Shown piece by piece: positions 6,146 to 6,870 of a stretch of DNA of 6,870 bases (its first letter is position 1; the number at the start of each line of letters is the position of its first letter). A program made the position numbers and the translations under genes. The notes beneath the pieces were generated by a model that was given only the letters and a program-made list of their open reading frames with translations, was not told the DNA's origin and did not search any database. Source of the DNA: Muribaculaceae bacterium (GTDB lineage Bacteria > Bacteroidota > Bacteroidia > Bacteroidales > Muribaculaceae); the NCBI GenBank assembly GCA_009775195.1, contig VSPF01000148.1, forward strand, positions 1-6,870. The letters are read 5' to 3'.

Positions 6146-6325
6146 AATTTGATTAAAGTGTACTGAAAATAATTAATTATTAGTTAATGATTGATTGTTT
6201 TGTCCTCGGGTGTGAGGTGCGCCTGGGCGCTCCATGGTATCCTTGATTTAGCCCCGGACTTGGGCTTTATGTTAGTTCTTGGTTTGATTTAGGTATGTTA
6301 ATATTCTCGTTGCCTTTGTAAAGGT
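6146..6325 (-). other. Predicted structured 5' leader of the exbB operon
   Basis: If transcription starts about 6 bases after the promoter -7 box, the mRNA has a leader of about 180 nt. It contains several short inverted repeats: AGCCC (6250-6254) with GGGCT (6262-6266), GCGC (6219-6222) with GCGC (6227-6230), and CCTC (6204-6207) with GAGG (6214-6217). There is also a 14-bp perfect palindrome, AATAATTAATTATT, at 6168-6181. A tiny ORF of 20 codons (6235-6173, starting MERPGAPHTRG) has an AAGGA four bases before its ATG and ends inside that palindrome. No known riboswitch class is recognised. The elements are seen directly; a regulatory role is inference. Confidence 0.4.
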
Positions 6326-6330
6326 TATCG

Positions 6331-6361
6331 CAAAATTAACAAGTTGTTTTTAATTTGCAAA
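6331..6361 (-). promoter_or_regulatory. Bacteroidota-type promoter of the exbB-exbD-exbD-tonB operon
   Basis: On the minus strand a TTTG -33 element (6361-6358) is separated by 19 bases from TAATTTTG (6338-6331), an exact match to the -7 consensus TAnnTTTG and followed by CGA. This spacing and both boxes fit the primary sigma factor promoter of Bacteroidota. The start of transcription is expected near 6325. It lies in the gap between the glycosyltransferase gene and exbB and points toward exbB. An imperfect dyad CCTTTGTAAAGG (6313-6324) sits just at or after the predicted start and could be an operator. Confidence 0.75.
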
Positions 6362-6469
6362 ATATTTTGACGTGTTTTTTTGCAGCTTTAGCCTCTCTTA
6401 AGCCTTTTTCTCCGCTAAACCTCAATTTTGCGTTAAAGTTTACTAATTTAGCTAAAAGTATGTTTGTGC
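6362..6469. other. Gap downstream of the glycosyltransferase; no gene, no clear terminator
   Basis: This A/T-rich stretch follows the stop codon of the glycosyltransferase. It contains a 10-bp perfect palindrome, TTTAGCTAAA, at 6447-6456, and further TTTAGC/GCTAAA copies near 6388 and 6415 that could pair with one another. No stem followed by a T-run on the minus strand is seen, so the end of the upstream transcript is undefined. Open frames crossing this gap show no protein-like composition. Confidence 0.4.
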
Positions 6470-6870
6470 TTACACCTGATTCAGTTTGTCGAAGGTTTTG
6501 CGGCCCATCAGATAATACTGGGCAAGTATGTTGCGGCGGCTGCAATTGTCGGTGCCGAGCAGGTTGGCCGACGGGTGCGCGGTATACTTGGTGCGCATAC
6601 GGGAGAAGTCGCGGTGGGCGCGCACGATGGCGGCGGCGTTGCTCCAGTCGAGGGTGGCGACATATTTGGCCCATGCCACGGTGTCGAGCAGGCGGCGGCG
6701 AAGCAATATTTTGCCACGTATGCCGTCGGGCAGGTTTTTATGCAGCATGAGCAGGTTGTTGCGGAAGTTGAGATATGTCTTGCGTGGGTTCTCTGCCGGC
6801 AGCGACCCGCCTCCCAGGTGGTAGACCGTTGCATCGGGCACGGCGCAGATGCGCCACCCGGCAAGGCGTA
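6470..6870 (-). CDS. Family 2 glycosyltransferase, C-terminal part (partial)
   Basis: The open frame runs in from the right edge and ends at a TAA at 6470-6472, giving about 133 residues of a C-terminus. Near the edge it reads RLAGWRICAVPDATVYHLGG followed by GSL, the typical end of a GT2 (GT-A fold) catalytic domain in rhamnosyl- and related transferases. Then comes ENPRKTYLNFRNNLLMLHKN, also common in this family. The remaining part is helical, basic, and probably contacts the membrane or acceptor. Such enzymes transfer sugars to surface glycans, O-antigen or capsule at the cytoplasmic face of the membrane; the donor and acceptor cannot be told here. An internal GTG at 6841 could mislead start prediction, but the homology clearly continues upstream of it. 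The exbB promoter begins about 110 bases downstream, so the gene is probably a separate unit. Confidence 0.87.
   Translation of the reverse strand, partial: RLAGWRICAVPDATVYHLGGGSLPAENPRKTYLNFRNNLLMLHKNLPDGIRGKILLRRRLLDTVAWAKYVATLDWSNAAAIVRAHRDFSRMRTKYTAHPSANLLGTDNCSRRNILAQYYLMGRKTFDKLNQV

Noticed and set aside
6380..6425. Candidate intrinsic terminator for the glycosyltransferase (TTTAGC with GCTAAA pairing)
   Set aside because: The stem is short with a loop of about 20 bases and is followed by A rather than T on the minus strand.
6336..6674. A 112-codon minus-strand frame crossing the glycosyltransferase end and the gap
   Set aside because: It overlaps the real glycosyltransferase frame out of phase. 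It also runs through the promoter region, and its composition is not protein-like.
6470..6841. Glycosyltransferase fragment read as a complete 123-residue protein starting at GTG 6841
   Set aside because: The frame stays open to the window edge, and the residues upstream of the GTG (GWRICA) belong to the conserved GT2 motif, so the start is outside the window.

Overview
The window looks like an ordinary chromosomal segment of a Bacteroidales bacterium. Three things suggest this: the exbB-exbD-exbD-tonB order with a Bacteroidota-type TonB N-terminus, a promoter of the TTTG-N19-TAnnTTTG type, and mostly weak Shine-Dalgarno sites. A Muribaculaceae-like or related family is my guess only. All genes that I can support are on the minus strand, so gene order reads from high to low coordinates.

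Layout in transcription order. (1) 6870-6470: the C-terminal end of a family 2 glycosyltransferase, cut by the window edge. (2) 6469-6146: a 324-base gap holding a convincing promoter (6331-6361) and a predicted leader of about 180 nt with several short hairpins. (3) 6145-2812: a four-gene unit of exbB, two different exbD genes and tonB, with gaps of 48, 10 and 6 bases, closed by a strong intrinsic terminator (2751-2780). (4) 2728-1946: yaaA, a peroxide-stress/DUF328 family gene starting only 22 nt after the terminator T-run. (5) 1945-1766: a 180-base gap with weak promoter-like and hairpin signals. (6) 1765-1: mlaE, mlaF and the start of a DNA polymerase III delta-prime gene (holB), joined by two ATGA stop/start overlaps.

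The ExbB/ExbD/TonB proteins should form the inner-membrane motor that uses the proton gradient to energise TonB-dependent outer-membrane receptors, the main route for iron complexes and glycans in this phylum. MlaE/MlaF form the permease and ATPase of an MCE-type lipid transporter of the cell envelope. YaaA is linked in E. coli to lowering free iron under peroxide stress, which would fit beside an iron-uptake motor, but that link is inference.

I found no mobile element, CRISPR array, tRNA or rRNA and no clear new biological system. The most interesting points are the structured leader of the exbB operon, the enlarged ExbD pair, the missing MCE gene and the presence of holB in the mla unit, and a plus-strand promoter-like site with no gene behind it.
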